A stretch of 64,000 nucleotides of DNA, from positions 13,550 through 77,549 of the forward strand of contig CAYYYP010000012.1 of assembly GCA_964475985.1 (NCBI GenBank). The letters are read 5' to 3'. The DNA is from CAYYYP01 sp964475985 (GTDB taxonomy: Bacteria; Bdellovibrionota; UBA1018; CAYHWW01). The notes under the pieces are model-generated. The model had not been told where the DNA came from and did not search any database. It saw nothing but the letters and a program-made list of their open reading frames with translations. Positions 41,958 through 50,566 of this stretch are shown piece after piece (positions within the stretch are counted from its first letter, which is position 1; each line of letters opens with the position of its first letter). The translations under genes and the position numbers were made by a program.

Positions 41958-43256
41958 TTAGGTACTGGTTTCTAAATCTTTAAGGTGTTTGAGTTTACGC
42001 AGCTCTGGCCAAAACCAAGCCACAAATCCCACGATGCAAAGACTTGCTACGCCGCCGAATATTACGGAGAACGCAGGTCCAAAGGCTGCGGCCATCATGC
42101 CGGATTCAAAGGCGCCAAGCTCGTTGCTGGCACCAATAAACATAGAATTCACCGCCGATACCCTACCTCGCATGCGGTCAGGTGTCATGAGTTGCACCAA
42201 GGTCATGCGGATGACCACACTCACTTCATCAAAAAATCCAACCAGATACAAACAAGCAAATGACAATGCAAAATGTTTAGAAAGGCCAAACCCGATGGTT
42301 GCAAGCGCAAAACCAAAAACGGCAAACAAAAGGTTGCGACCAGAATTTTTAAGCGGCGAAAAACGATCAGGTACGTAGGCCAAAAATATGGCCATCGTAA
42401 TGGCGCCGAGGGCCGGCGCCGCGCGCAGCCAACCTAAACCCATGGCACCCACATTAAGAATGTCCTTCGCAAAAATAGGCAGCAGCGCCGTGGCGCCCCC
42501 AAAAAGAACGGCAAACAAATCTAAAGTGACGGCGGAAAGCATGAGTTTTGTTTTTAGGACGAAACGAAAACCTTCCAAAAGCTGATCACTCACTTTTTGT
42601 GCAGGATTTTTTTTCGTTTCGCTCGATACTGCGGCGTAGGCCAAATCATCGGAAAGGCCAAAGATGCAAAGGGCAAAGGCGATGCAAGCAAGGCTTAGGA
42701 AAATGTAAATGGGGGCGTAGAGTTTAAGGGCTGCCACTAAAAAACCGCCCGTCATGGGGCCAAGGGTTATGGCCAGGTTCATGGATGCCGAAATCCAGCC
42801 AATGGCTCGGCTCATCTGAGATGCTGGCACGAGCCTTCCGACAATGGATTGCCTCACTGGCCCCAGGAATGCGCGCGAAATTCCTGCGCAAAGAATGCCA
42901 ATGTAAAAGCCGTAAACGGGGCCCTGAAATGTGCTGAGGTACGCCCAAACTAGTCCGGCGCAGCCTAGTAATCCCAAGGTCACGTACATGATTTGTTTGC
43001 GGTTAAAACGATCGGCAAAATGGCCTGCAGGTAAAGTGAAAACAAAAACTGGCATAATTTGGGTAAGCCCCACGAGCCCTAACATGGCCGCCGAATGGGT
43101 CCGCTCGTAAATCTCCCAACCGAGGGCGACCTCCGTCATTTGGAAGGCGAACATGAAAATAAAGAAACCGAAGGTGTAAAGCCTGAAGTTTTTACTGCGA
43201 AATGGCGTCGCCGAGAGGTTAAGCACGCTTAATTCCGATTTTTTAGAGTTCACCAT
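41958..43256 (-). CDS. MFS transporter (EntS/MFS_3-like exporter)
   Basis: A 432-residue permease with twelve helices. The start is set at ATG 43256 (MVNSKKSEL); the frame is open for another 140 codons, but that stretch is Cys/Pro-rich, lacks membrane character and overlaps the PilZ gene on the other strand. Signatures include LPAGHFADRFNRKQIM (MFS loop 2-3 motif) and RMRGRVSAVNSMFIGASNELG, which are typical of the MFS_3/EntS group. Substrate unknown. It is divergent from the PilZ gene. Confidence 0.9.
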   Translation of the reverse strand: MVNSKKSELSVLNLSATPFRSKNFRLYTFGFFIFMFAFQMTEVALGWEIYERTHSAAMLGLVGLTQIMPVFVFTLPAGHFADRFNRKQIMYVTLGLLGCAGLVWAYLSTFQGPVYGFYIGILCAGISRAFLGPVRQSIVGRLVPASQMSRAIGWISASMNLAITLGPMTGGFLVAALKLYAPIYIFLSLACIAFALCIFGLSDDLAYAAVSSETKKNPAQKVSDQLLEGFRFVLKTKLMLSAVTLDLFAVLFGGATALLPIFAKDILNVGAMGLGWLRAAPALGAITMAIFLAYVPDRFSPLKNSGRNLLFAVFGFALATIGFGLSKHFALSFACLYLVGFFDEVSVVIRMTLVQLMTPDRMRGRVSAVNSMFIGASNELGAFESGMMAAAFGPAFSVIFGGVASLCIVGFVAWFWPELRKLKHLKDLETST

Positions 43257-43392
43257 TCTTACTTTAAGCCCTAAGCTTAAGGACTGCCCATGGATTTTTT
43301 TGCCGAGCTGATTCTTTTTCCGCGTTGGGTAATGAGCCGGAGTCGTCGATGGAGCCCTTAGAAACTGAAAAATTATTCCCAACGAGGTGACC

Positions 43393-43803
43393 ATGGGTGC
43401 AAATGACCTTGCTTCAAACTGGATGAACGGCAACGGCGACGGAAACGCTAAGAAAAAACGCAAAGTGAGCATTCCTATGAAGCGCCTGAACGGCGAAATC
43501 AAAGTTGAACACAGCGGGCAAGTTATTGCGTGTCGCGTCATCCTCACGGACCTAGGCCCAAAGGGAGTCAGTCTTTTTACCGAATCCCAAATCGAGGTCG
43601 GAGCAAAGGTGACCTTGGTGCTTGAGCAGCCCAAACATCTTTTTTTAAAAGCCGAGTTACTTTGGTGTAATCTTTTTGCGCTCCACACCCACGTCCTTTC
43701 GAATCAAGCCTTCATTTACCGAGCAGGTTTGGTGTTCCATTTTGAAAATCCGGAACAAGAGCGGGAATTCCGCGAGTTCTGCGACTACTTCCACCGCGGT
43801 TAA
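43393..43803 (+). CDS. PilZ-like domain protein
   Basis: A 136-residue protein from ATG 43393 (GAGG five bases upstream). A Lys/Arg-rich N-terminal segment (KKKRKVSIPMKRLNGEIKV) leads to a beta-rich domain with VILTDLGPKGVSLFTE, which matches the D/NxSxxG PilZ motif with Gly for Ser, and AELLWCN, AGLVFHF at the usual places. The RxxxR motif for c-di-GMP is not clearly present (KRKVSIPMKR), so ligand binding is uncertain. A similar small protein lies at 62290. Confidence 0.7.
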   Translation: MGANDLASNWMNGNGDGNAKKKRKVSIPMKRLNGEIKVEHSGQVIACRVILTDLGPKGVSLFTESQIEVGAKVTLVLEQPKHLFLKAELLWCNLFALHTHVLSNQAFIYRAGLVFHFENPEQEREFREFCDYFHRG

Positions 43804-43858
43804 AATCTTAGTGTATCTAGATTGCCGAAAGCGTAATGCCTAGGCGAAGCTCTGGGCC

Positions 43859-45883
43859 ATGCGGTATTTGAATCATGGAATTTGGTTTTTTTTTGGTATT
43901 TTGGTGAGTCCTTATCTACTTGCCAGCGAACCTGTATCACAAATTTTTAGTAAGGCTTCAGATCTTGGGGTTCAGATGCCCGCCGAAAATGATGTGATGC
44001 TTAAGGTTCTCGCCAATGACCCTCAGTGGCGTAAACTTCTGCACTACGAAAAAAAGCTATTATCGTTTCGGGAAAAAAGCTTGGCCGACGGACCAGACTT
44101 TTTTCTCGCGGCGGATGGTAGCCGGGATGCACTGGCGGAGCTCAGACAGACCCTTCACGAATTTAACCTGGGAGACCAAAGTCTAAAAAAAATCGGACCC
44201 CTCCGCTTAAATCCGCTTTGCGCGTTTGCCGCCAGACGCGAATTTTTAGAAAAAAAGTTTTCCGTAAAATTTCAGAATATCGTTTGTAAGGAACTTACGG
44301 AATTTCTGGAGATGGGCGATCCTTCTTCCGTGGCCATGGTTTTTTCCACGGCCTTTGCCAACAATCCGCCTTCTATGCTGGGCCATACCTTCCTGCGATT
44401 TCACAGGGCCCAGTCTTCCTCTGACCTTCTGGATATGAGCGTGAGTTATGCGGCCCGAACCAGTGAAGAAAACGGGATGCTTTTTGCGTATCTTGGCCTC
44501 ACGGGCGGGTACCCCGGGGCGTTCTCGTTTTTGCCCTATTATCTTAAGGTGGCAGAATATTCCCAAAGTGAAAACCGAGACCTTTGGGAATACGAACTAA
44601 ACTTTTCAAAATCTGAAACGGTTTTTCTTCTGAAACATATTTGGGAAGTCTACGTTTCCACTTGGTTTGACTATTATTTTTTTGATGAAAACTGCTCTTC
44701 CATGCTCATGGCCCTCTTGGATGTTGTGCACCCGGAATGGAAATTGAGTCCAGATTTATTTTACACCTTGCCCCACGAAACGGTTCAGAAGTTGACGAGC
44801 GTAAGTCAAAGCCAAGGGGAAGCTGAAATCATTCGTCACGTAAAATTTAGACCTAGCCTAAGGAAGCAGGCGCTCACTTCCCTTGCGACGTTATCTAGGG
44901 CGGAACAAAAGGTAGCGCTGAATTTAGCCCAGATTGAAGGTTCGAATGAGTCGCTAGACTCTAAATTTACGGTCGAGAAACCTTCGGCCGACGTTTTGAT
45001 TTCATCGCTGGGAATTCTGCGATTTAAAGGGAAAGAAAAAACTAAGGCTTATGCCAAACTCTTAAGTCAGCTTGCAGTTACCCCTGTCCGAAAGCCTGCC
45101 ATGATTCACAATGAACGCACCCAGGAACTGGCCCAGGCGGATTTGAGCGCACCGCATTTTGCCCATGCACCAAGAAGACTTGGCATTGGAACTGGAATTC
45201 TCTCGCAACCAAACAATTCTGAGCGACTTTTTTTTCGAATGACGGCCCATAGCATGACCCATGACCTCCTCAATCTTGATGAAGGTTGGGCGGAACTCTC
45301 GCACATGGAATTTCCGAGCATTACTTTAGGTTTTTATCCAAGCCAAAAGAATGACTCTGCCAAAGTACTAGTTGAAAATATTGAGCTGTTACGCATTAAG
45401 TCTTTGTTTCCCTTCAATGCGCTGGAAAAAAAGATTTCCTGGGGCGTGCGTGCGCACTACACCACCCTTAAGGATTTGCCCGAAAGTTTTTCATGCGCTT
45501 TTTGCCATGTTTTATCGGCGGAAGGCGGCGCTGGCGTGACGGCGTTTCGCGGCGAAGGCTGGGTTCCGTCGCCTTGGGTGTTAGGGCTTGCGCAAATGAA
45601 TCTTGGTTCATCGCTGCCAAACACGGTGAATTTTGGCCCGGTCATTGAACTGGGGGCCCTTTGGACCCTTGGTCGATCGGCTAAAATTCTAGTGGAATTT
45701 CAAAATGGATTTCTTTTTCCCCGGCCGTTTTTATTTTCTCGGTTAAATGCCGGTTTATCTGTCATGCCGCTACCGAACTTTGATTTCCGGATCCTCGGCA
45801 GCGTAGGTGCTGCGGGAAAACGTAACCCTTACGATGGCGCATCACAGCATGAAATCAGCCTGACTTCGAATATCTTTTTATAG
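43859..45883 (+). CDS. DUF4105 exported protein (Lnb-like) with C-terminal barrel
   Basis: A 674-residue protein with signal peptide (IWFFFGILVSPYLLA). The N-terminal half is a DUF4105 domain: the His in SMLGHTFLRFH, then YAARTSEENGMLFAYLGLTGGYPG, WEYELNFS and the candidate catalytic Cys in FDENCSSML. DUF4105 proteins include Lnb, a lipoprotein transacylase, so this protein may remodel lipoproteins in the periplasm. The C-terminal 270 residues look like an outer-membrane barrel and end ...ISLTSNIFL. ATG 43859 has only a weak ribosome site. It follows the PilZ gene by 55 bases. Confidence 0.82.
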   Translation: MRYLNHGIWFFFGILVSPYLLASEPVSQIFSKASDLGVQMPAENDVMLKVLANDPQWRKLLHYEKKLLSFREKSLADGPDFFLAADGSRDALAELRQTLHEFNLGDQSLKKIGPLRLNPLCAFAARREFLEKKFSVKFQNIVCKELTEFLEMGDPSSVAMVFSTAFANNPPSMLGHTFLRFHRAQSSSDLLDMSVSYAARTSEENGMLFAYLGLTGGYPGAFSFLPYYLKVAEYSQSENRDLWEYELNFSKSETVFLLKHIWEVYVSTWFDYYFFDENCSSMLMALLDVVHPEWKLSPDLFYTLPHETVQKLTSVSQSQGEAEIIRHVKFRPSLRKQALTSLATLSRAEQKVALNLAQIEGSNESLDSKFTVEKPSADVLISSLGILRFKGKEKTKAYAKLLSQLAVTPVRKPAMIHNERTQELAQADLSAPHFAHAPRRLGIGTGILSQPNNSERLFFRMTAHSMTHDLLNLDEGWAELSHMEFPSITLGFYPSQKNDSAKVLVENIELLRIKSLFPFNALEKKISWGVRAHYTTLKDLPESFSCAFCHVLSAEGGAGVTAFRGEGWVPSPWVLGLAQMNLGSSLPNTVNFGPVIELGALWTLGRSAKILVEFQNGFLFPRPFLFSRLNAGLSVMPLPNFDFRILGSVGAAGKRNPYDGASQHEISLTSNIFL

Positions 45884-45947
45884 GCGCTTGGAACCCCATT
45901 GATTCGTTTGGCAATTGCTTTAAACTTTGGGGCAAGGGGCAACAACA

Positions 45948-46469
45948 ATGAATAAACTTTTTAGAATCAGGAAAAAATCTTTTGTAAAAATCACGTCCAT
46001 CTTTTTGGTTACTGGCCTGCTTTTTTTGGCATCCAATCGTTCCCAAGCCGATGACACCAGCGGTGGTTGCGGCCTTGGCTGGGCCGTAACGAAAAAAATC
46101 TCTCTATTAGCTACGACGACGCGGGCTACGACTCACGCGTTTTTACCGCCGACGTTTGGCATGACATCAGGAACGTCCGGCTGCGCAAGCCACTCTCTAG
46201 CGAAAAAAGATTTACCGGCCGCGAATTTCGCCCTCGCAAATTACGAGAGCTTGCGTTTGGAAATGGCGCAAGGACATGGCGAATACCTTACGGCCTTTGC
46301 CAAAACTTTAGGTTGTGCGCCTTCGGCAAATGCAGTGTTTGGCGAAACGGCAAAAACTCATTTTCAAGAATTGATGCAGAAATCACCGTCCGGTCTAGAG
46401 CTTTTTGAAAATTCAAAAAGTTTGATCAAGGGCAATCCGGCTTTGTCGGCCCAGTGCGCGCAAGGATAA
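45948..46469 (+). CDS. DUF3015-family exported protein
   Basis: A 173-residue protein starting at ATG 45948 (AAGGGG eight bases upstream), with signal peptide (ITSIFLVTGLLFLASNRSQA). The mature part matches DUF3015 by pattern: GGCGLGWAVTKKISLLATTT, FGMTSGTSGCASHSL and YESLRLEMAQGHGEYL, with conserved Cys in GCGLG, SGCA and TLGCA. The family is widespread in Bdellovibrio and some gamma-proteobacteria and has no known function. A terminator follows at once. Confidence 0.85.
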   Translation: MNKLFRIRKKSFVKITSIFLVTGLLFLASNRSQADDTSGGCGLGWAVTKKISLLATTTRATTHAFLPPTFGMTSGTSGCASHSLAKKDLPAANFALANYESLRLEMAQGHGEYLTAFAKTLGCAPSANAVFGETAKTHFQELMQKSPSGLELFENSKSLIKGNPALSAQCAQG

Positions 46470-46485
46470 TTTAGTTTCGAATCGT

Positions 46486-46531
46486 AAAGCCCGTCTTGGT
46501 ACGTACTTAGGTACCGGGGCGGGCTTTTTTT
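46486..46531 (+). terminator. Intrinsic terminator after the DUF3015 gene
   Basis: Arms AAAGCCCG (46486-46493) and CGGGCTTT (46520-46527), with an inner GGTAC/GTACC pair, are followed by a T-run on the plus strand. It lies 16 bases after the stop at 46469. Position, stem and T-run agree. Confidence 0.9.
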
Positions 46532-46550
46532 ATTTTATTTTATTTTATTG

Positions 46551-46610
46551 GTGACGGGTGACGGGTGACGGGTGACGGGTGACGGGTGACGGGTGACGGG
46601 TGACGGGTGA
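46551..46610. repeat. Tandem 7-base repeat (GTGACGG), 8.5 copies
   Basis: Eight perfect copies of GTGACGG plus GTGA, 60 bases, directly after the terminator's T-rich tail (TTTTA repeats, 46529-46549) and before an A/T-rich stretch. It is noncoding, between convergent genes. The perfect copies suggest a variable-number locus. Confidence 0.95.
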
Positions 46611-46647
46611 AAATAAAATTTATTTAGTACAGTAAGCAAGCACTTTT

Positions 46648-47760
46648 TCATAATTTTAAGTAGGGTTGCATAACTTTTTCGCCTAAAATCTGGATGGCGG
46701 CGTACTTATTATGGGTGCTACAAAGCAACCGACAGTTTTCGGTACTTGTTTTTCCACCTACCGAAATCGGGATGATGTGATCAACTTCTAAAAATCTTCT
46801 TGCCTCGCAACGTTTTTGCGAGCGTGAATCGATATAGGCGCACTGGGCACCGTCGCGTTTAAAAACTTCATCCTTAACGGTTACGGGAACGTAACGGGAA
46901 GGTGTTTTAGTTTTGATCTGTCCCTCCGAATGGGCTCGGGATTTGGATTTTGCATGAGCCGACTTCTCTGGAGAAGTCACAGCCGGTTTCGATGAATTTC
47001 GCCTCTCCTTTTTGAGAGGATCACAAGTTTTCAAAAGCTTGTCCGCCATGAGCTCAAAAAGGCTCGCAAAGTTTTCCGAGGATTCTTTGTGATGACTGAA
47101 AATCTCTTTGAGTCGCTGAAGTTTCAACTGAAGTTCCGGCCGAATCGTCATTCTCAATTCAAGACTGAAGTTTTGGGAGAATGAGTTTCCTAGATTTCCC
47201 TGCTCGCTTTGACCGTCCTGCGGGTGCAGTTCAGCGGCTTCTGAGAGGATAACCCTCTGACGTATAACTTCTGGCCTTGGCGCCATTCTTCGCTCGGGCG
47301 AAATACTTTGAAAAACTTGTTCGCACTGGGACTTTGATTTTGAGCGAATGCTTGAGAGCACGCACAACTTCTGCTGCTTAGAGTATTCCTTTTGATAATT
47401 TCTTTTCTCGGAAGCAAAAAAGTCCTGAGCTGCAGCAACGGTAGTTAGATTCATAGAGCCGTGGGCTATACAAAGTTCAAGTTCAGGAACGGATTTTAGA
47501 AGTCGCGCAGCCGAGATGCGACGATGGGCCGCACCATCGGAATAACCGAGGTATTTTACGACAAACTCATGGAGGCTTGAAAAACCGCGCTGCACGTGCA
47601 GGCGTCTCGTTTCAATTTCCAGGATGGCGTGCAGAATTTCAGTAGTGATCGCGCGTTCCTTGGCTACTAGATTTGACGTTGCAGCTAGAAGTTCAGGGTC
47701 TTTCAGTTTTGAAAATGAAACTGTCCGTGGCAAAAATGATTTCTTGAAATTTTGTTTCAT
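46648..47760 (-). CDS. HNH endonuclease domain protein
   Basis: A 370-residue protein. The C-terminal HNH/McrA-type zinc-bound nuclease domain has FLEVDHIIPISVGGKTSTENCRLLC and a CAYIDSR...C pair for zinc, with STHNKYAA closing the fold. The N-terminal 250 residues are helical (ELLAATSNLVAKERAITTEIL, YSDGAAHRRISAARLLKSVP), like the DUF222-type region found in front of HNH domains in many Bdellovibrio genes. Host function is unclear; such genes are often multicopy and possibly selfish. It stands next to repeat arrays and an assembly gap. Confidence 0.88.
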   Translation of the reverse strand: MKQNFKKSFLPRTVSFSKLKDPELLAATSNLVAKERAITTEILHAILEIETRRLHVQRGFSSLHEFVVKYLGYSDGAAHRRISAARLLKSVPELELCIAHGSMNLTTVAAAQDFFASEKRNYQKEYSKQQKLCVLSSIRSKSKSQCEQVFQSISPERRMAPRPEVIRQRVILSEAAELHPQDGQSEQGNLGNSFSQNFSLELRMTIRPELQLKLQRLKEIFSHHKESSENFASLFELMADKLLKTCDPLKKERRNSSKPAVTSPEKSAHAKSKSRAHSEGQIKTKTPSRYVPVTVKDEVFKRDGAQCAYIDSRSQKRCEARRFLEVDHIIPISVGGKTSTENCRLLCSTHNKYAAIQILGEKVMQPYLKL

Positions 47761-47963
47761 TTTCAGCTTATATCACGGGTTTTTGAGGCAAGAATAACAG
47801 GCCCCGGTGACCCAATGCGAGGTGGACCGCCAAAAGAAATGATCGCGAAAGGCTTTTCGGCCTTCCATGCAACCAACGGACAGGTAGAGCCATTAAAATC
47901 GAAAACCAAAATCAGCACTTAAGTTTTGCAAACGGCACATAGAAACAACGCCAAACACTTTTT

Positions 47964-48025
47964 CAGATTATTTTCAGATTATTTTCAGATTATTTTCAGA
48001 TTATTTTCAGATTATTTTCAGATTA
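47964..48025. repeat. Tandem 11-base repeat (CAGATTATTTT) reaching the assembly gap
   Basis: Five complete copies of CAGATTATTTT and the first seven bases of a sixth, then the run of Ns. The T-rich tracts recur every 11 bases, near one helical turn, so the DNA may be bent. The frame is open through it (11-residue repeats) but no gene is supported. The 200 bases between the HNH gene start and this repeat (47761-47963) hold nothing recognisable. Confidence 0.9.
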
Positions 48026-48125
48026 NNNNNNNNNNNNNNNNNNNNNNNNNNNNNNNNNNNNNNNNNNNNNNNNNNNNNNNNNNNNNNNNNNNNNNNNNNN
48101 NNNNNNNNNNNNNNNNNNNNNNNNN
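48026..48125. other. Assembly gap (100 Ns)
   Basis: Exactly 100 undefined bases, a conventional placeholder length, flanked by related tandem repeats. The true length is unknown, and genes cannot be read across it. Confidence 0.98.
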
Positions 48126-48185
48126 GATTATTTTTTAGATTATTTTTTAGATTATTTTTTAGATTATTTTTTAGATTATTTTTTA
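48126..48185. repeat. Tandem 12-base repeat (GATTATTTTTTA) after the gap
   Basis: Five complete copies of GATTATTTTTTA and then a degenerate GATTATTCTTC. It is related to the 11-base repeat left of the gap but one base longer and without the C, so the array changed its unit within the unread part, or two arrays meet. Confidence 0.9.
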
Positions 48186-48229
48186 GATTATTCTTCATGC
48201 TTTTTAGCGGCTTTTTTGGCCCTTAGTAC

Positions 48230-48248
48230 GAGCTTCTCAGAGAAGCTC
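48230..48248. repeat. Perfect 9-base inverted repeat
   Basis: GAGCTTCTC, one A, then GAGAAGCTC. It lies in the long noncoding stretch after the gap and is not followed by a T-run in either direction. It could be an operator or a hairpin. No adjacent gene makes the role obvious. Confidence 0.55.
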
Positions 48249-48440
48249 TAATTCGGGATAGGAAAAGTCTAACTGCTGCGCCGCCCGCTCACCATTTTTT
48301 TGAAAAATCGGTTGCAGACTGCGAGCCACTGCGGAACAGACCTTTATCGTTCTGCGCTAAAAAGGACAGGATTGCAGGAACTCTAAATTTTTAATTGCCG
48401 GACCGCATGACTGCCCTATTATTCATACTGGAATGTTAAC

Positions 48441-48494
48441 GCATTCTTATACGAGCGACCTTAGTGCATTCGTAAAAACCGCTTTTGCGCATTC
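48441..48494. repeat. Three short direct repeats (GCATTC-type) in a noncoding stretch
   Basis: GCATTC followed by K-T-A (GCATTCTTA, GCATTCGTA, GCATTCGTA) occurs at 48441, 48466 and 48489, spaced 25 and 23 bases. The stretch 48249-48645 otherwise holds no gene or clear signal. A relation to protein binding or to a decayed repeat is possible; the evidence is weak. Confidence 0.3.
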
Positions 48495-48645
48495 GTATGA
48501 ACCACCGTTACACATCGGTGTATAAGACCCCGGCTGGAATTCTGCAGGCCCAATGGGGTCATTTCGTCATCCATAAGCCTACGTTAAAGATTCATAAGCT
48601 ACATCGAAGCGTGGAACCACGCTCCACAGCGTTATTAATGCAGTT

Positions 48646-48903
48646 CTAAGCCGCGGCCTTGAAGTCCCTTAAGTGCAGAGCACCGACGATATCGCCGGGG
48701 AGGGCCGATTCTACCACCTCAATAAAGTCTTTTTGCCTTAGACCTTCGTCACAGGCAGTGCTCATGAGGCTTAAAATGCGTTTTCTGAGGGAGATAAAGT
48801 CGATTTTTTCGCCTTGATTTGAGTCTTGGGCGCTTAATAATACATTTTCTACTTCTTCCTTGTATTGTTTTAGCACCGAGGAAATTGATTTTTCTTGGCT
48901 CAC
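48646..48903 (-). CDS. Small hypothetical helical protein
   Basis: An 85-residue, mainly helical protein (VLKQYKEEVENVLLSAQD, FISLRKRILSLMSTACDEGLRQKDFIEVVESAL), with no signal peptide or membrane helix. The start is ATG with AGGGAGAACGTCGTG-type purines upstream. No family recognised. It stands alone between the repeat region and the Pro-rich protein gene. The 253 bases from 48904 to 49156 hold only A/T-rich sequence with no clear promoter. Confidence 0.6.
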   Translation of the reverse strand: MSQEKSISSVLKQYKEEVENVLLSAQDSNQGEKIDFISLRKRILSLMSTACDEGLRQKDFIEVVESALPGDIVGALHLRDFKAAA

Positions 48904-49156
48904 GACGTTCTCCCTTAATCTAAAACCGCTTGGGCTTCTTCTTCCAAAGTCCTCGGAGTTTTTCGAAGGAACTTTAGAAAATTGCGCTTTTTAGCCTAAA
49001 TTTAGATTTTTTTATGAATGTGCAGAAAAATTAAGTTTTCGTTGGCACACCCCAAACTGCATGAAAGCTGAGGAAAACTTGCCGTTTATCGCGAAAAGTT
49101 AGCGGATGGTAACAAAATTAAATCTTTTGTATTCATAAACCGATGTCATTAACATC

Positions 49157-50566
49157 ATGGTTATGAACACAAAAAAATACAGTCTTCAAAAATTTTTGAA
49201 GCTTAGCTCTCTGTCTCTCGTGTTCCTCGCGGCGCCGTCCTTCGCGTACGCAGGATCTTCTCACTCAAATTCCAGCAGTAACTCCGGCTCAAAGAAATGT
49301 GCTTATAAACCCCGATCAAATTCTAATTCGCATTCCAATTCAAATTCGAATTCAAACTCCAATTCGCATTCGAATTCTAATTCGAATTCCGGATCTAACT
49401 CTAACAATCCTCGGAATTCCCCCAGCCATTCCAGCAACGGCGGTACCCGTGGAGACTACCACTCTAACCCACGTAATTCCCACTGGGACAATGGCTGGCA
49501 CGGCCGAAAAGGCTGCAATAAGAAGCCAGAACCCGTGTGTTTTGTGGAATCCTTCCGTCAAGGTTTGCCCCACAATTTAAACAATGGTGAAAGTTTAAGC
49601 CACTTTTTCCAAATGAAAAAACCCAATGTAAATCCAAGATCGATTTGCGTGGTGGTAGATAGTCGCCCTACCGGTTGTTCCTATCACTCAAGACTGAATA
49701 CCGTGAGTGTGCCGGCTGCCGGTCACTATGGATCAGCCGTAAATGTGCATTACTGCGTTGGCGATAACATGCCGCCCGTAAATCAATGCCAAAATATTCC
49801 TGCACCGCAGCCCGTGCCTGAACCAGTGCCAGTGCCGGTTCCAACACCTACTCCGACACCGGAACCTACTCCAATCCCAGTTCCAACTCCGGAACCTGTT
49901 CCCGTGCCGGTGCCAGTACCACAACCTGAACCAGTTCCCGTACCGGTTCCCGTGCCTGTACCAGTTCCAGTGCCTGGTGAAGAACCTCCAACACCACAGC
50001 CTGAACAACCTGCACCACCCGAACCAGAGCCAACTCCAGTGCCACAACCAGAACCTACTCCAGTGCCACAACCAGAGCCAACTCCAGTGCCACAACCTGA
50101 ACCTACTCCAGTGCCACAACCTGAACCTACTCCAGTGCCCGTACCTGAGCCAACTCCGGTGCCACAACCTGAGCCAACTCCAGTACCACAACCTGAACCA
50201 ACTCCAGTGCCCGTACCAGAGCCAACTCCAGTACCACAACCTGAGCCTACTCCGGTGCCACAGCCACAACCTGGTCCTGCACTCAACATCTCAAACATTA
50301 CGACTTCCCCAAGTGCGAATTCAATCCTGCTCTTCTGGCAGACGGTTGGAGTACCTTCCTCCACCATCGTTAGATACGGCAGAACTTCGGCCCTTGAAGG
50401 ACAAGTCCTAAGTAACTCTAGCCTGAGCGAATCCCATGACCTTGAAGTAGGTGGCCTATCTTCCGATACGCTTTACTACTTCCAGATCACGGCAACGGCC
50501 ATCGACGGATCTCAAGTCGTGAGCCCGATCTTCAGCGCAAGAACCAACGTACTTATTCTTAACTAA
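49157..50566 (+). CDS. Exported Ser/Asn- and Pro-rich repeat protein with fibronectin III-like domain
   Basis: 469 residues. A signal peptide (LSSLSLVFLAAPSFAYA) leads to a Ser/Asn dipeptide-repeat stretch (about residues 34-100), then a Cys-containing domain (100-215: CFVESFRQGL, SICVVVDSRPTGC, VHYCVGD), then a long Pro-rich stalk of PVPxPEPT type (216-372) and a C-terminal fibronectin III-like domain (NISNITTSPSANSILLFW to YYFQITATAIDGS). It looks like a stalked envelope or surface protein. A second ATG at 49163 is possible. It shares the TAATG junction with the next gene, whose protein seems to carry the same Cys domain. No anchor motif is visible. Confidence 0.8.
   Translation: MVMNTKKYSLQKFLKLSSLSLVFLAAPSFAYAGSSHSNSSSNSGSKKCAYKPRSNSNSHSNSNSNSNSNSHSNSNSNSGSNSNNPRNSPSHSSNGGTRGDYHSNPRNSHWDNGWHGRKGCNKKPEPVCFVESFRQGLPHNLNNGESLSHFFQMKKPNVNPRSICVVVDSRPTGCSYHSRLNTVSVPAAGHYGSAVNVHYCVGDNMPPVNQCQNIPAPQPVPEPVPVPVPTPTPTPEPTPIPVPTPEPVPVPVPVPQPEPVPVPVPVPVPVPVPGEEPPTPQPEQPAPPEPEPTPVPQPEPTPVPQPEPTPVPQPEPTPVPQPEPTPVPVPEPTPVPQPEPTPVPQPEPTPVPVPEPTPVPQPEPTPVPQPQPGPALNISNITTSPSANSILLFWQTVGVPSSTIVRYGRTSALEGQVLSNSSLSESHDLEVGGLSSDTLYYFQITATAIDGSQVVSPIFSARTNVLILN
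50030..50269 (+). repeat. Coding tandem repeat, 24-base unit (PTPVPQPE), ten copies
   Basis: Ten units of eight codons, mostly PTPVPQPE, with PTPVPVPE at units 5 and 8 and PTPVPQPQ at the end. The codons vary (CCA/CCT, GAG/GAA), so the copies are not perfectly identical. The array can gain or lose units without shifting the frame, so stalk length may vary between strains. Confidence 0.9.

Noticed and set aside
43257..43688. 140-residue N-terminal extension of the MFS transporter
   Set aside because: The extension has no membrane or domain character and runs antisense to the PilZ gene; the ATG at 43256 gives a standard MFS length.
47964..48185. Possible CRISPR array
   Set aside because: The units follow each other directly with no spacers, and no cas gene is present.
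47926..48198. Frames with 11- or 12-base-driven peptide repeats across the N gap
   Set aside because: They exist only because repeat units lack stops, and half of each is undefined sequence.
49043..49062. TGGCAC followed by TGCA upstream of the Pro-rich protein gene
   Set aside because: The distance between GG and GC is 13 instead of 10 bases.
49733..50367. Two minus-strand frames with Trp/Arg- and Gly/Cys/Thr-rich repeats
   Set aside because: They are mirror images of the Pro-rich coding repeat; 24-base repeats keep all six frames open.
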